Positions 44,086 to 51,651 of a DNA stretch of 64,000 bases are shown here, piece after piece (the stretch's first letter is position 1; each line of letters opens with the position of its first letter). Source of the stretch: Paenibacillus piscarius. GTDB taxonomy: Bacteria; Bacillota; Bacilli; Paenibacillales; Paenibacillaceae. Position numbers and translations under genes: made by a program. Under the pieces are notes generated by a model. The model was not told the origin of the DNA, made no database searches, and saw nothing but the letters and a program-made list of their open reading frames with translations. The stretch spans positions 294,899 through 358,898 of the forward strand of contig NZ_JAIEUI010000001.1 of assembly GCF_022234545.1 (NCBI RefSeq), written 5' to 3'.

Positions 44086-44130
44086 TCGTCTACGGCACAG
44101 ATCATTTAATCTGTTCTCGGTATAGGATAG

Positions 44131-44328
44131 AGCTGCGCTCCCGGGTATGATGAAGTTGTCCCACAAGGAAAGGCAGACGTTCACGGTGATTCACGGGATA
44201 GCAATATGTGCGATTATGCGGATGGGAAATTTGCAATTAATGACGGGCGGCACCGCAATGTGGCCTTGCAGCGGATGAACATTACTCACGCACCTGTGGT
44301 GTTCTGGACAAGCTCGGAGGCGGATTAG
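44131..44328 (+). pseudogene. Possible gene remnant between two genes
   Basis: A 66-codon open segment between stop codons whose translation looks protein-like toward its end (DYADGKFAINDGRHRNVALQ, then VVFWTSSEAD). It has no good ribosome site; the first ATG is at 44206. The DGRHR motif recalls ParB-like or nuclease-type folds, but the fragment is too short to assign. A decayed 3' end of a lost gene is the simplest explanation. Confidence 0.35.
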
Positions 44329-44372
44329 CGGGTGGTGTTGGAATATCTGAGTGCAGAGAGGACTGAGAGCGT

Positions 44373-44918
44373 ATGACCAAATTGCCATTATTCATTATTA
44401 CCGGAGCCAGCGGCGTAGGTAAAACAACTGTGATGCATGAGCTTCGGAGGCAGATGCCTGAATTCGTAGTGTTCAGCACGGATGATGATAACTTCGGGAG
44501 CACGGGGAAGAAGCTGGAGTATCAGGACCGGTATAATGTGCTGTTTCATTGTGCACGGTCCGTTGCGTTGTCGGGAAGAGGGACGATTATTTGCGGGACG
44601 ATGATGCCCTGGGATGCCAAGAAATGCGATGTGTACGATGCCTTCAGCGAAGTGCATTTTATTAACCTCCATTGTGATGATGCCACCCGTAATGCCCGCC
44701 TGCGGGGCCGGGAGGATGCTGCGACCTGGACTGAAGATATGCTCAGGCAGCATCAGGAATTCGCACAGTGGCTGCTGGACCATGCCGATACGGACTATGA
44801 TCCGCCGATGCCGACTTTTGACTCCACCTCTACACCTCCCGCCCGTCTGGCGGAGCAGATTAAGGAATATATCGGTTCCAAATGGAAGCAGGGAGCGGGA
44901 ATTGTCACAAGCAGGTGA
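44373..44918 (+). CDS. P-loop nucleoside/nucleotide kinase-like protein
   Basis: About 181 residues. Walker A GASGVGKTT is at 11-19, and a Walker-B-like FSTDDDN follows near 35. The C-terminal region contains RNARLRGREDAATWTEDML, which may be the lid. Soluble, with no signal. The fold suits small-molecule kinases; the substrate is unknown. The start ATG has GAGAG just upstream. The second-type repeats start at its stop codon. Confidence 0.7.
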   Translation: MTKLPLFIITGASGVGKTTVMHELRRQMPEFVVFSTDDDNFGSTGKKLEYQDRYNVLFHCARSVALSGRGTIICGTMMPWDAKKCDVYDAFSEVHFINLHCDDATRNARLRGREDAATWTEDMLRQHQEFAQWLLDHADTDYDPPMPTFDSTSTPPARLAEQIKEYIGSKWKQGAGIVTSR

Positions 44919-45100
44919 TTGTATTTCCTGCAATAGAAAATGATTTACTGACCGTAAAATGAGAATCTATTGTATTTCATAGAGTAGAATGTTGGGTTTT
45001 GGGTGAAAACGGGCCTTTATTCAACATTCCATTGTACGGAATACAGTAGATTCTATTTCGCAGTCTTTTTTACAGCAATCCATTGTACAAAATGCAGTTA
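44918..45100. repeat. Second-type repeats with 51/62/51 spacing
   Basis: ATTGTATTTCCTGCAATAG, ATTGTATTTCATAGAGTAG, ATTGTACGGAATACAGTAG and ATTGTACAAAATGCAGTTA begin at 44918, 44969, 45031 and 45082. The distances are 51, 62 and 51; a weaker fifth copy may start near 45136. The units fill the 273-base gap between a kinase-like gene and the anti-sigma gene. The sequence differs from the hairpin repeats, but the period is the same. Confidence 0.6.
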
Positions 45101-45191
45101 CTCTCGTTCCAGCGCCTATAGCATGCGAATGACTGCTGTGAAAAATAAGTTAACTGTTCATCCTGTTACCGCCCGTTGCCCCAAGCCCGGC

Positions 45192-46157
45192 TTAAGGCTC
45201 CATACTGCTCCATAGCGCCTGGAAAGCGCCGGGTTCCACTTCGAAGAATACCGGCGCATTGCCGTAGCGCACAAGTCCCTTACCGAACAGGGTCAGCTCT
45301 ACGCGGGCCTTGTCGGTAAGCTGGAGGTAGACCGGCTTGCGGTCCTCATTGTCATAGATGCCTTGAGCCATGAGCGAGTCAGCAGGCAGCGGCTTGGCGG
45401 CATTCAGCGCGCTTAGGAAGCCGTCCAGCGCTGGACCTTCCGGCAGCGGCAGATATTGCTGCTTGCCGTTGTTCCAGCTGTCGAAGCTCTCCCACTGGGC
45501 GGAGGCAATACGCCCTTCCAGGTTCAGCTTGCCGATCAGATCGGCTCCGCTGTTCACGGTAATTCCGTTCGTATGCTCATACAGCTCTGCGAACACCTGG
45601 CCGTCCACCTCTGTGTAAGACATAATCAGGAAGTCTGAGTCATAACCCTTGACGGCAAAGATATCGGTCTCGCCGATGTTCGAGGCCAGCTCCGTATATG
45701 CATCCTTGCCGCTCCATTCATCAATACCACTGGTGGTGCGGCCCAGCTTATCACCGCGTAGTGCTGCGGCATCGGCCGCTTCGATACGGGTCGCCGCTTG
45801 CGTATAGACATTGCCCTGATAGACGACCAGCCCGACCATATCCGCCTGCACACCAGGCTTCTTATCCGGCAGCTCGATCTTGGGAATGACGACCCCGGCG
45901 GCATTGCCCGCAGCCGGGGTTCCCGGGTCAACCTGGGCCACTTGATTCGGTGAACCTGTTCCGCCCAGCTGCTTCATTACGCTAGGGCCGGCCAGGCCGA
46001 TCCCGGCGGCAACCAGTACGCTTGCCGCGATATAGACTATTTTACGCGGACGGCGCTTCTGCTGCATTTTATCGGCTAATCCTTGCTTCATCTCACGATT
46101 TGCACTCATTGTATCCACCGCTTTCTTGTATTGTGTGCGAAACTCTTCTTCCTTCAC
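45192..46157 (-). CDS. Anti-sigma factor, membrane-bound (ECF partner)
   Basis: About 321 residues. A short charged cytoplasmic part (1-36) is followed by one membrane helix (IVYIAASVLVAAGIGLAG, near 40-57) and a long extracellular domain of about 260 residues that begins with a Gly/Pro/Val-rich linker (about 65-95). This is a common form of the sigma-binding inhibitor. It overlaps the ECF sigma gene stop by four bases. The extracellular part should sense an unknown envelope signal. Confidence 0.75.
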   Translation of the reverse strand: MKEEEFRTQYKKAVDTMSANREMKQGLADKMQQKRRPRKIVYIAASVLVAAGIGLAGPSVMKQLGGTGSPNQVAQVDPGTPAAGNAAGVVIPKIELPDKKPGVQADMVGLVVYQGNVYTQAATRIEAADAAALRGDKLGRTTSGIDEWSGKDAYTELASNIGETDIFAVKGYDSDFLIMSYTEVDGQVFAELYEHTNGITVNSGADLIGKLNLEGRIASAQWESFDSWNNGKQQYLPLPEGPALDGFLSALNAAKPLPADSLMAQGIYDNEDRKPVYLQLTDKARVELTLFGKGLVRYGNAPVFFEVEPGAFQALWSSMEP

Positions 46158-46651
46158 TCTGAATCCGCTCCTTCCAGCTCCAGTCTTAACAGCTGCCGTC
46201 CCCGCTGAAGTCTCATCTTCACGGCCGACTCGCTGATCTGCAGAATTCTGCTGATCTCCTGGACGGGGTAATCCTCATAATAATACAGATGAATCACAGT
46301 CTTCACCTTCACCGGCAGTGCCGTCACCAGCTGCAGAATGGCCAATGCTTCAGGGTTATCGTCAGCCGTGACCGGCTCCGCACCCTCCAGCTTGACCTCG
46401 CGCCTGCGCCAGCCTCTGCCCAGCAGATTCTTGCAATGATTGGTGATCACGCGGATCAGCCAGGCCTTCTGGTGTTCGTCATCCTTGAATACAGGACCTT
46501 TCTCCATCAGCTTGATGAAGGTATCCTGCGTAGCCTCTTCGGCATCCTGACGGCTGCCCAGATGAACCAGGGCAATCCGGTACAGCATATCGGAATACAT
46601 TTCATAGCTTCTCATCACATGATGGCCCGGCCGGGTCATGGGTTGCTGCAT
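46154..46651 (-). CDS. ECF-type RNA polymerase sigma factor
   Basis: About 165 residues. Region 2 is at 13-75 (YSDMLYRIALVHLGSRQDAEEATQDTFIKLME), and region 4 at 105-160 (PVKVKTVIHLYYYEDYPVQEISRILQISESAVKMRLQRGRQLL). It lacks the longer regions of housekeeping sigma factors. A GGGGGG site is present upstream. The overlapping gene encodes its membrane inhibitor, and the promoter at 46688 matches ECF type, so the pair is probably autoregulated. Confidence 0.9.
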   Translation of the reverse strand: MQQPMTRPGHHVMRSYEMYSDMLYRIALVHLGSRQDAEEATQDTFIKLMEKGPVFKDDEHQKAWLIRVITNHCKNLLGRGWRRREVKLEGAEPVTADDNPEALAILQLVTALPVKVKTVIHLYYYEDYPVQEISRILQISESAVKMRLQRGRQLLRLELEGADSE

Positions 46652-46687
46652 GAGCTTATGCCCCCCTTTACCTATAACACCCCTTAG

Positions 46688-46714
46688 GACGGCATTCGGT
46701 CACATTATGTTTCC
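46688..46714 (-). promoter_or_regulatory. ECF-type promoter of the sigma/anti-sigma operon
   Basis: Minus-strand GGAAAC, 17 bases and CGTC (46688-46691), the general shape of ECF promoters (AAC at -35, CGTC at -10). It lies about 37 bases before the sigma gene and suggests autoregulation. Confidence 0.6.
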
Positions 46715-46734
46715 GGCAATCTTTCGCTGGCAGC

Positions 46735-46779
46735 AAAAAAGAGAGGACAAAGAAGTCCTAAGACTTCCCTGTCCCCTCT
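46735..46779 (-). terminator. Terminator after the laminarinase gene
   Basis: On the minus strand AGAGGGGACAGGGAAGTC, a three-base loop and GGACTTCTTTGTCCTCTCT form a long imperfect hairpin ending in a T-run. It separates the laminarinase from the sigma operon. Confidence 0.8.
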
Positions 46780-46819
46780 GGCAGAGGCTGTATGAGCGGC
46801 TGCTAATCCGGCCGCTTGG

Positions 46820-49480
46820 TTACTCGGGGGTTCCCTGAGTCACCCCGTGCACATAGGTCTGCCAAGGCGTATCCAGTGCCCCTTGCCCCGGATTATAGGT
46901 GAAGAAATACTCTACAGTATCGCCTTGCTGCACGTTATTTACCGCGTACGTATAATTGCTGTTGCCCGCAGAGGTCATAGCTACATTCTGCTGGCCGCCG
47001 CCGTTGATCTTATAATGCAGATCGGCGAAGGTGGCACCGTTCACATAGAAAAGCAGGTTATTGCCTGTTTTCTTCAGCCCGCGCACCTGATCGCCGATCA
47101 CAACGGTTGCCGGCGGCGGGGAGACTACAGTGATCGTGCTGCTGGAGGTTTTGCTGCCGTCCGCAGTGGTTGCGGTCACGGTAGTGGTGCCTGTAGCCAG
47201 TCCGGTGACGAGACCGCTCTGGCTTACGGAAGCGGTGCTGCTGTTCGCCACGCTCCAGGTCACCTGTTTGTTGGAGGCATTGGATGGCAACACGTTAGCC
47301 GTTAATTGAACGCTCTGTCCCACCTGCACCTCAGAAGCGGATGGTGTTACGGCAACACCACTGACCGGAACACTGCCGGGATTGCCCGGGTTCCCGGGAT
47401 TTCCGCCGTTGCCAGTGCCTTCCTTATACACCCGTACATAATCGACCTGCATCGTTGCCGGAATGTCGGATGGATCAGGGGTGAGCCCGCCGTCGAAGTG
47501 TCCGCCCACTGCCAGGTTCATAATAAGGTAGAAGGGCTGGTCGAAGGGAGCATTCGGATTATTCGGCGCCGCTACGGAATACCACTGCGATCTGTTCACC
47601 TTGAAAAAGAACTTCCCGTCCACATACCACTTCACATTATCCTCTTCCCAGACCATAGAATACACATGATAGTCATTGGCGAAGGTCTGCCCTTGCGGGA
47701 AGTGATACTCCCCGGCAATGTATTTGTTCACCGGCCATTGTCCACCGAAGTGGACTGCGCCGCTAGTTGTACCGGGCAGCCGTCCCTTGGCTTCCATGAT
47801 GTCAATCTCACCGGATGCCGCCCAGGCTCCATAAGCCGCATCCTGCGGAAGCATCCACAGAGCAGGCCAGATCCCGTTGCCTGTTGGCAGCTTGGCGCGG
47901 ATATCTACTCTTCCGTACTGGAAGGAGAGATGGTCCTTGGTGTTGATTTTGCCAGAGGAGTATTGTGCATAACGGTTCGGGTCCTGCGGGAAGGACTTCG
48001 GATCGTTCTTGGCTCTGATGTTCAGCTGGCCATTCTGCACGTAAACATTCTCCGTACTGTTCGTATAATGCTGCTGCTCGTTATTCCCCCAGCCCCAGCT
48101 GTTAGGATCATTAGAAATATAGTAGCCCTGCTCATAATTCCACTTGCTGGTATCGAGCGTGGTTCCGCTGAACTCATCCTGCCAGATCAGGTTCATGCCC
48201 GCTACGGCCGGGTCTGACGGTGTTCCCAGCTCAATGTCCTCCTGGTCGCTCTCATCGGGGCGCGGGGCATTCGGGTTACCGGTGAAGGTATAATACACAT
48301 AATTGCTGCCGACATTACCGCCCTGCTGGCCGTTCAGCGGATAGCCGATGCGGAGCTCCATATTCTCCTGAATCGGCTGGAACCACAGTCCATACACATA
48401 ATCGGCCCAATAGCCCCACTGGTTCGCCGCGGACATATTGTTGTAGCCGTTGCCTGCGTAGACGAAGCCGCTCTGGGCGGAATTGCTCAGATCGACCCAC
48501 TGGCCGCCGATTTTGATCTGATACACATATTTGTTCAGCTCGCTGCCGATAGGTGCGCCCCCGTCAATCTTCGGCAGGGGAAAACCAATAGACCCGTTGT
48601 TATCCGCAGTGAAAGCTGTACCGTCGTAAGCGGAGAGAACATAGGAATTTCTGACCGGCTGATTAAAAGTAAGGGTGTAGACCAGACTCGCAGAAGAGGT
48701 CTTGGACTCCAGCTTCACATTAATCGATTCGGTAATGGTGAACCAGTACCCGCCGCCGCCTTCGGTGAACTGGCCGAAGTTGCTGTCGTAGATCCAGCCG
48801 CTGGCTGCATTATTGTCAATGTCAATCCAGGTGCTGCTGTTCACCGGCTTCACATACACCTTGAGGTCATCGGCCACAGCTTCATAAGTGAGTGCCGGAT
48901 CATTATTGAAGGTAGGGTAGGTGAAGCCTGCACCGCCCGTGAAGCCTGCTGTAATCTGCGGACCCTGAGTCGGCGTCATCGCGCTGATCGTTGTCTTGTT
49001 CAGGTTCTGAAAAGCCAGCGTATAATTCAGCGTAACCCCGCTATTCGCCTTGGAGTAGAGCTGGATCTCGGTTGTGGCCGAGAGCGTAAACCAGTAGCCG
49101 TTCTGGCCGCCGTCACTCCAGTGTCCCCAGTTCTGGTTGTAGACAAAGCCGCCTGCGCTGTCGATGTCTACCCAGTTGCCATTTACCTTTACTTTGACGC
49201 CCACATCATCCGACACATCGCTCCAGGACGCAGCCCCGCCGTTAAAAACAGGCATAACAAACCCGTAGCTCGCCTGCCCGACACCTGATTTGGAGATGAC
49301 CGGACCGTCTGCCGCTGAGAAATAAGCCATTGAGCTAACCGTTGTACCAGCGGCCTCCGCCTTCTGGATGCCGGAAGCAGGGAGCTGGCCGATGCCGGAC
49401 AGCAGCAGCAGGACCAGGAACAAACTAAATACCTTCTGCTTGAAACCGGGTGGCGTTGGCGTAACATAAAGTCGCTTCAT
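46820..49480 (-). CDS. Secreted multi-domain laminarinase (GH16 endo-beta-1,3-glucanase)
   Basis: About 886 residues. The signal peptide ends near 43 (AEAAG). Three repeats of about 110 residues follow (about 48-390), each with a pattern such as GGFVYNQNWGHWSDGGQNGYWF shortened or varied, possibly carbohydrate-binding. The GH16 domain covers about 430-690 with the catalytic GEIDIMEAKG near 560. A Big_2 domain (about 705-785) and a CBM56-like module (about 795-886, GDQVRGLKKTGNNLLFYVNG) end the protein. The enzyme should cut beta-1,3-glucans outside the cell. A cre site and a shared motif lie upstream. Confidence 0.9.
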   Translation of the reverse strand: MKRLYVTPTPPGFKQKVFSLFLVLLLLSGIGQLPASGIQKAEAAGTTVSSMAYFSAADGPVISKSGVGQASYGFVMPVFNGGAASWSDVSDDVGVKVKVNGNWVDIDSAGGFVYNQNWGHWSDGGQNGYWFTLSATTEIQLYSKANSGVTLNYTLAFQNLNKTTISAMTPTQGPQITAGFTGGAGFTYPTFNNDPALTYEAVADDLKVYVKPVNSSTWIDIDNNAASGWIYDSNFGQFTEGGGGYWFTITESINVKLESKTSSASLVYTLTFNQPVRNSYVLSAYDGTAFTADNNGSIGFPLPKIDGGAPIGSELNKYVYQIKIGGQWVDLSNSAQSGFVYAGNGYNNMSAANQWGYWADYVYGLWFQPIQENMELRIGYPLNGQQGGNVGSNYVYYTFTGNPNAPRPDESDQEDIELGTPSDPAVAGMNLIWQDEFSGTTLDTSKWNYEQGYYISNDPNSWGWGNNEQQHYTNSTENVYVQNGQLNIRAKNDPKSFPQDPNRYAQYSSGKINTKDHLSFQYGRVDIRAKLPTGNGIWPALWMLPQDAAYGAWAASGEIDIMEAKGRLPGTTSGAVHFGGQWPVNKYIAGEYHFPQGQTFANDYHVYSMVWEEDNVKWYVDGKFFFKVNRSQWYSVAAPNNPNAPFDQPFYLIMNLAVGGHFDGGLTPDPSDIPATMQVDYVRVYKEGTGNGGNPGNPGNPGSVPVSGVAVTPSASEVQVGQSVQLTANVLPSNASNKQVTWSVANSSTASVSQSGLVTGLATGTTTVTATTADGSKTSSSTITVVSPPPATVVIGDQVRGLKKTGNNLLFYVNGATFADLHYKINGGGQQNVAMTSAGNSNYTYAVNNVQQGDTVEYFFTYNPGQGALDTPWQTYVHGVTQGTPE

Positions 49481-49511
49481 ACTTGCCCTCCTTTAATTAA
49501 ATGGTAGTGAA

Positions 49512-49525
49512 GGTAACCGCTTACA
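49512..49525 (-). promoter_or_regulatory. cre (CcpA) site before the laminarinase
   Basis: On the minus strand TGTAAGCGGTTACC is a strong match to TGWAANCGNTNWCA except for the last base. It is about 32 bases before the start codon, downstream of the likely promoter, where bound CcpA would block elongation. Confidence 0.7.
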
Positions 49526-49593
49526 TGTGAGAGAACATCTTTATTCTATCGAAACTTGTCAGCTGCTAAAAGGGACAATCCTTTTTGTTGTGA

Positions 49594-49607
49594 CCCAATT
49601 TTTTGGG
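49594..49607. promoter_or_regulatory. Shared palindromic motif upstream of laminarinase
   Basis: CCCAATTTTTTGGG, in the context GACCCAATTTTTTGGGTGC. Its first 13 bases are repeated at 57232-57244. It lies about 114 bases before the laminarinase start. A candidate operator of the glucan-locus regulator. Confidence 0.55.
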
Positions 49608-49698
49608 TGCTTAGCTGCTGCGGCGAAAATATGGGCCAGTGCGGTCCCAGGAACATCTTGCAGCGGTGGGATAGAGTGGGGGGGGCGTGCTGGCGGAG

Positions 49699-49892
49699 TG
49701 TGATCGAAAAACCGATCACACTGGGCTGGCGTGGGGCGTGTGGTTAAAATGTAATCGAAAAACCGATTACATTGAGCTGGCGTGGGGTGAGTGGACCGAA
49801 TGCAATCGAAAAACCGATCACATTGGGCCAGCGTGGGGAATGTGGGCGGAATGTAATCGAAAAACCGATCACATTGGGCGGGCGTGCGATTC
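49699..49892. repeat. Array of four 51-bp hairpin repeats
   Basis: Copies begin at 49699, 49750, 49801 and 49852, exactly 51 bases apart. Left arms are TGTGATCG, TGTAATCG, TGCAATCG and TGTAATCG; right arms CGATCACA, CGATTACA, CGATCACA and CGATCACA. Copies 1 and 2 pair perfectly; 3 and 4 have two and one mismatches. Each is followed by TTGGGC or similar and GCGTGGGG. It lies between two minus-strand genes. Confidence 0.9.
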
Positions 49893-49964
49893 GGGCATAT
49901 TAGGGCCTCCACTTAAACAGCGGAGCGGACGAAATGACCCGCGGAAAAGCGAATGCGGTCGCCT

Positions 49965-50014
49965 TTGTGTCCGGATTTTCACCGCTCAAAGGAATAAAAA
50001 AAATCTGGACACAA
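49965..50014. repeat. Long imperfect hairpin downstream of the response regulator
   Basis: TTGTGTCCGGATTTT (49965-49979) and AAAATCTGGACACAA (50000-50014) pair with one mismatch around a 20-base loop. It lies 58 bases after the response regulator stop (minus strand), which makes it a likely terminator, or a mobile repeat. No second copy was seen in the window. Confidence 0.5.
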
Positions 50015-50071
50015 CAGCGATTGGAACAACGTTTCGTTTGCGGAGCGTCCACCCAAGTGCTCACGTTGAAC

Positions 50072-51649
50072 TTACCTCAAAATTGTGTTGCCCCGCACAT
50101 CCTCCTCACCCGCAGGCTTCCGGCGGATCAGCAGGCGGTATTCGGTGGGCTGCATATCCATAGCCTCGCGGAAGGCGCGGGTGAAGCTTTTGTAGCTCTC
50201 GTAGCCGACCATCGCGGCGATGTCGATAATCTTGTGGTCGGTCTCGGCCAGCAGACGCCGGGCTTTGTCCAGGCGCACATCGCGCAGGTATTCGGCGAAG
50301 CCCTTGCCGATATTCTTCTTGAACTGGTTGGAGAAGTAGGCGTAATTCAGCGACACATGATTGGACACCATCGCCAGATCCAGCGGCTTGTGGTAATTCT
50401 CATGGATGAAGCGGATCGCCTCATTCAAGTCCTGCGAGCTGCGGTAGCTGCATTTGTACTCATAGTAGAACTGGTCGAGCCGCAGAAGCTGCTGCTGCAA
50501 GGCCTGAAGATATTCGCGGATGCCGGGATAATCGAACAGATTGCGCAGACAGTCGAGGTCGAGCGCCTCTTCACCCAGATAAGGGCGGATGACGCGCTCA
50601 TATTCCTCCATCATTTGAACAACGGCGCGGCATAGCTGCCGGGTGTACCGGATATGGTAACGCTGGAGCACATCCTTATGGAAGAGGGCGGAGATCCCTT
50701 GGGCAATTCTGCTGCCGTTCCCGGTGCCGGTTAACTGGAACAGATCATACAGCTCATTATGAGGCAGCTCCCACTGCTGCTCCAGCCGGGCGATATGCCG
50801 GGGCAGCAGGCAGCGTGTATCCGGGAAAAGAAAGCTGTGCCGGTACAGCTCCAGCCCCTGAGTATAGCTGCCCGGCAGGCTGCTTAATCCCTGCTGCGGA
50901 TCAGTCATGGCCGTGAGTACCTCGATCTGCTCAGCCTGGAGCGCAGCAGGGAAGGCTTCCGGGTCCAGGCTGCCATCCACCGCCAGGACCAGATACGGAC
51001 GGTGCTGCAGACAGAGACTGCCCTGCCTGCCGAATACGCGATAGGCCACCGATTCAATACTGTGGCTGCTGCCGGCACCCGGCTGGTGAATCGAGAGCTC
51101 CTCGCGCAGCAGGCAGAGGCGGTAGCTGCGCCACAGCTCCACGTTCTGCTGCTCGGTTGCGGCGATCCACGCTTCATCCGCCGCCGCCCCCTGCATATAC
51201 ATCCGCAGCTCCTTGCGGTCCGTCTCCCGGGCGCGCTGCGAGAGCTGCTCAATATTGCTGGAGAGCGACATCCGTGTCTCAATCTCCTGCCAGACATGTT
51301 CCACCGAGACCTGCAGGTCCTCGCGCTTCACAGGCTTGAGCAGGTACCCTTTGGCTCCCAGTTCAATCGCCTTCTGGGCATAGGTGAAATCGCTGTATCC
51401 GCTAATAATGAGATAGTCCGCCTTCAGGCCTTCCTGCCGGCTCTGCGCCATAAGCGCAAGGCCATCCATATCCGGCATACGGATATCCGTAATCACGAGC
51501 TGGATGCTGTGCGCCCGGAGCATCGCCAGGGCTTCAAGCCCGTTAGCCGCGCTGTAGATATGGCCGGGCTGGCGGGGGAACTGGCCTAGCATCGCCTGCA
51601 GCCCGTCACGGATATGCTTTTGATCGTCCACAACGAGAATATTGATCAT
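50072..51649 (-). CDS. YesN-type response regulator (REC, middle domain, AraC HTH)
   Basis: About 525 residues. The start is taken as ATG 51649, nine bases after GGAGG; ATG 51658 touches that site. The receiver domain (1-120) has Asp55 in ITDIRMPDMDG and the Lys in LLKPVKRED. A long middle region (about 130-400) of unknown fold follows, typical of large YesN proteins. The C-terminal AraC domain (about 415-515) has YFSNQFKKNIGKGFAEYL and VGYESYKSFTRAFREAMD. It probably activates the glucan import and laminarinase genes, with CCCAATTTTTTGG as a candidate site. Confidence 0.9.
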   Translation of the reverse strand: MINILVVDDQKHIRDGLQAMLGQFPRQPGHIYSAANGLEALAMLRAHSIQLVITDIRMPDMDGLALMAQSRQEGLKADYLIISGYSDFTYAQKAIELGAKGYLLKPVKREDLQVSVEHVWQEIETRMSLSSNIEQLSQRARETDRKELRMYMQGAAADEAWIAATEQQNVELWRSYRLCLLREELSIHQPGAGSSHSIESVAYRVFGRQGSLCLQHRPYLVLAVDGSLDPEAFPAALQAEQIEVLTAMTDPQQGLSSLPGSYTQGLELYRHSFLFPDTRCLLPRHIARLEQQWELPHNELYDLFQLTGTGNGSRIAQGISALFHKDVLQRYHIRYTRQLCRAVVQMMEEYERVIRPYLGEEALDLDCLRNLFDYPGIREYLQALQQQLLRLDQFYYEYKCSYRSSQDLNEAIRFIHENYHKPLDLAMVSNHVSLNYAYFSNQFKKNIGKGFAEYLRDVRLDKARRLLAETDHKIIDIAAMVGYESYKSFTRAFREAMDMQPTEYRLLIRRKPAGEEDVRGNTILR

Positions 51650-51651
51650 GT

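Noticed and set aside
49699..49892. Possible CRISPR array
   Set aside because: Repeats are palindromic and diverged, the spacers are similar to each other rather than unique, and no cas genes are present.
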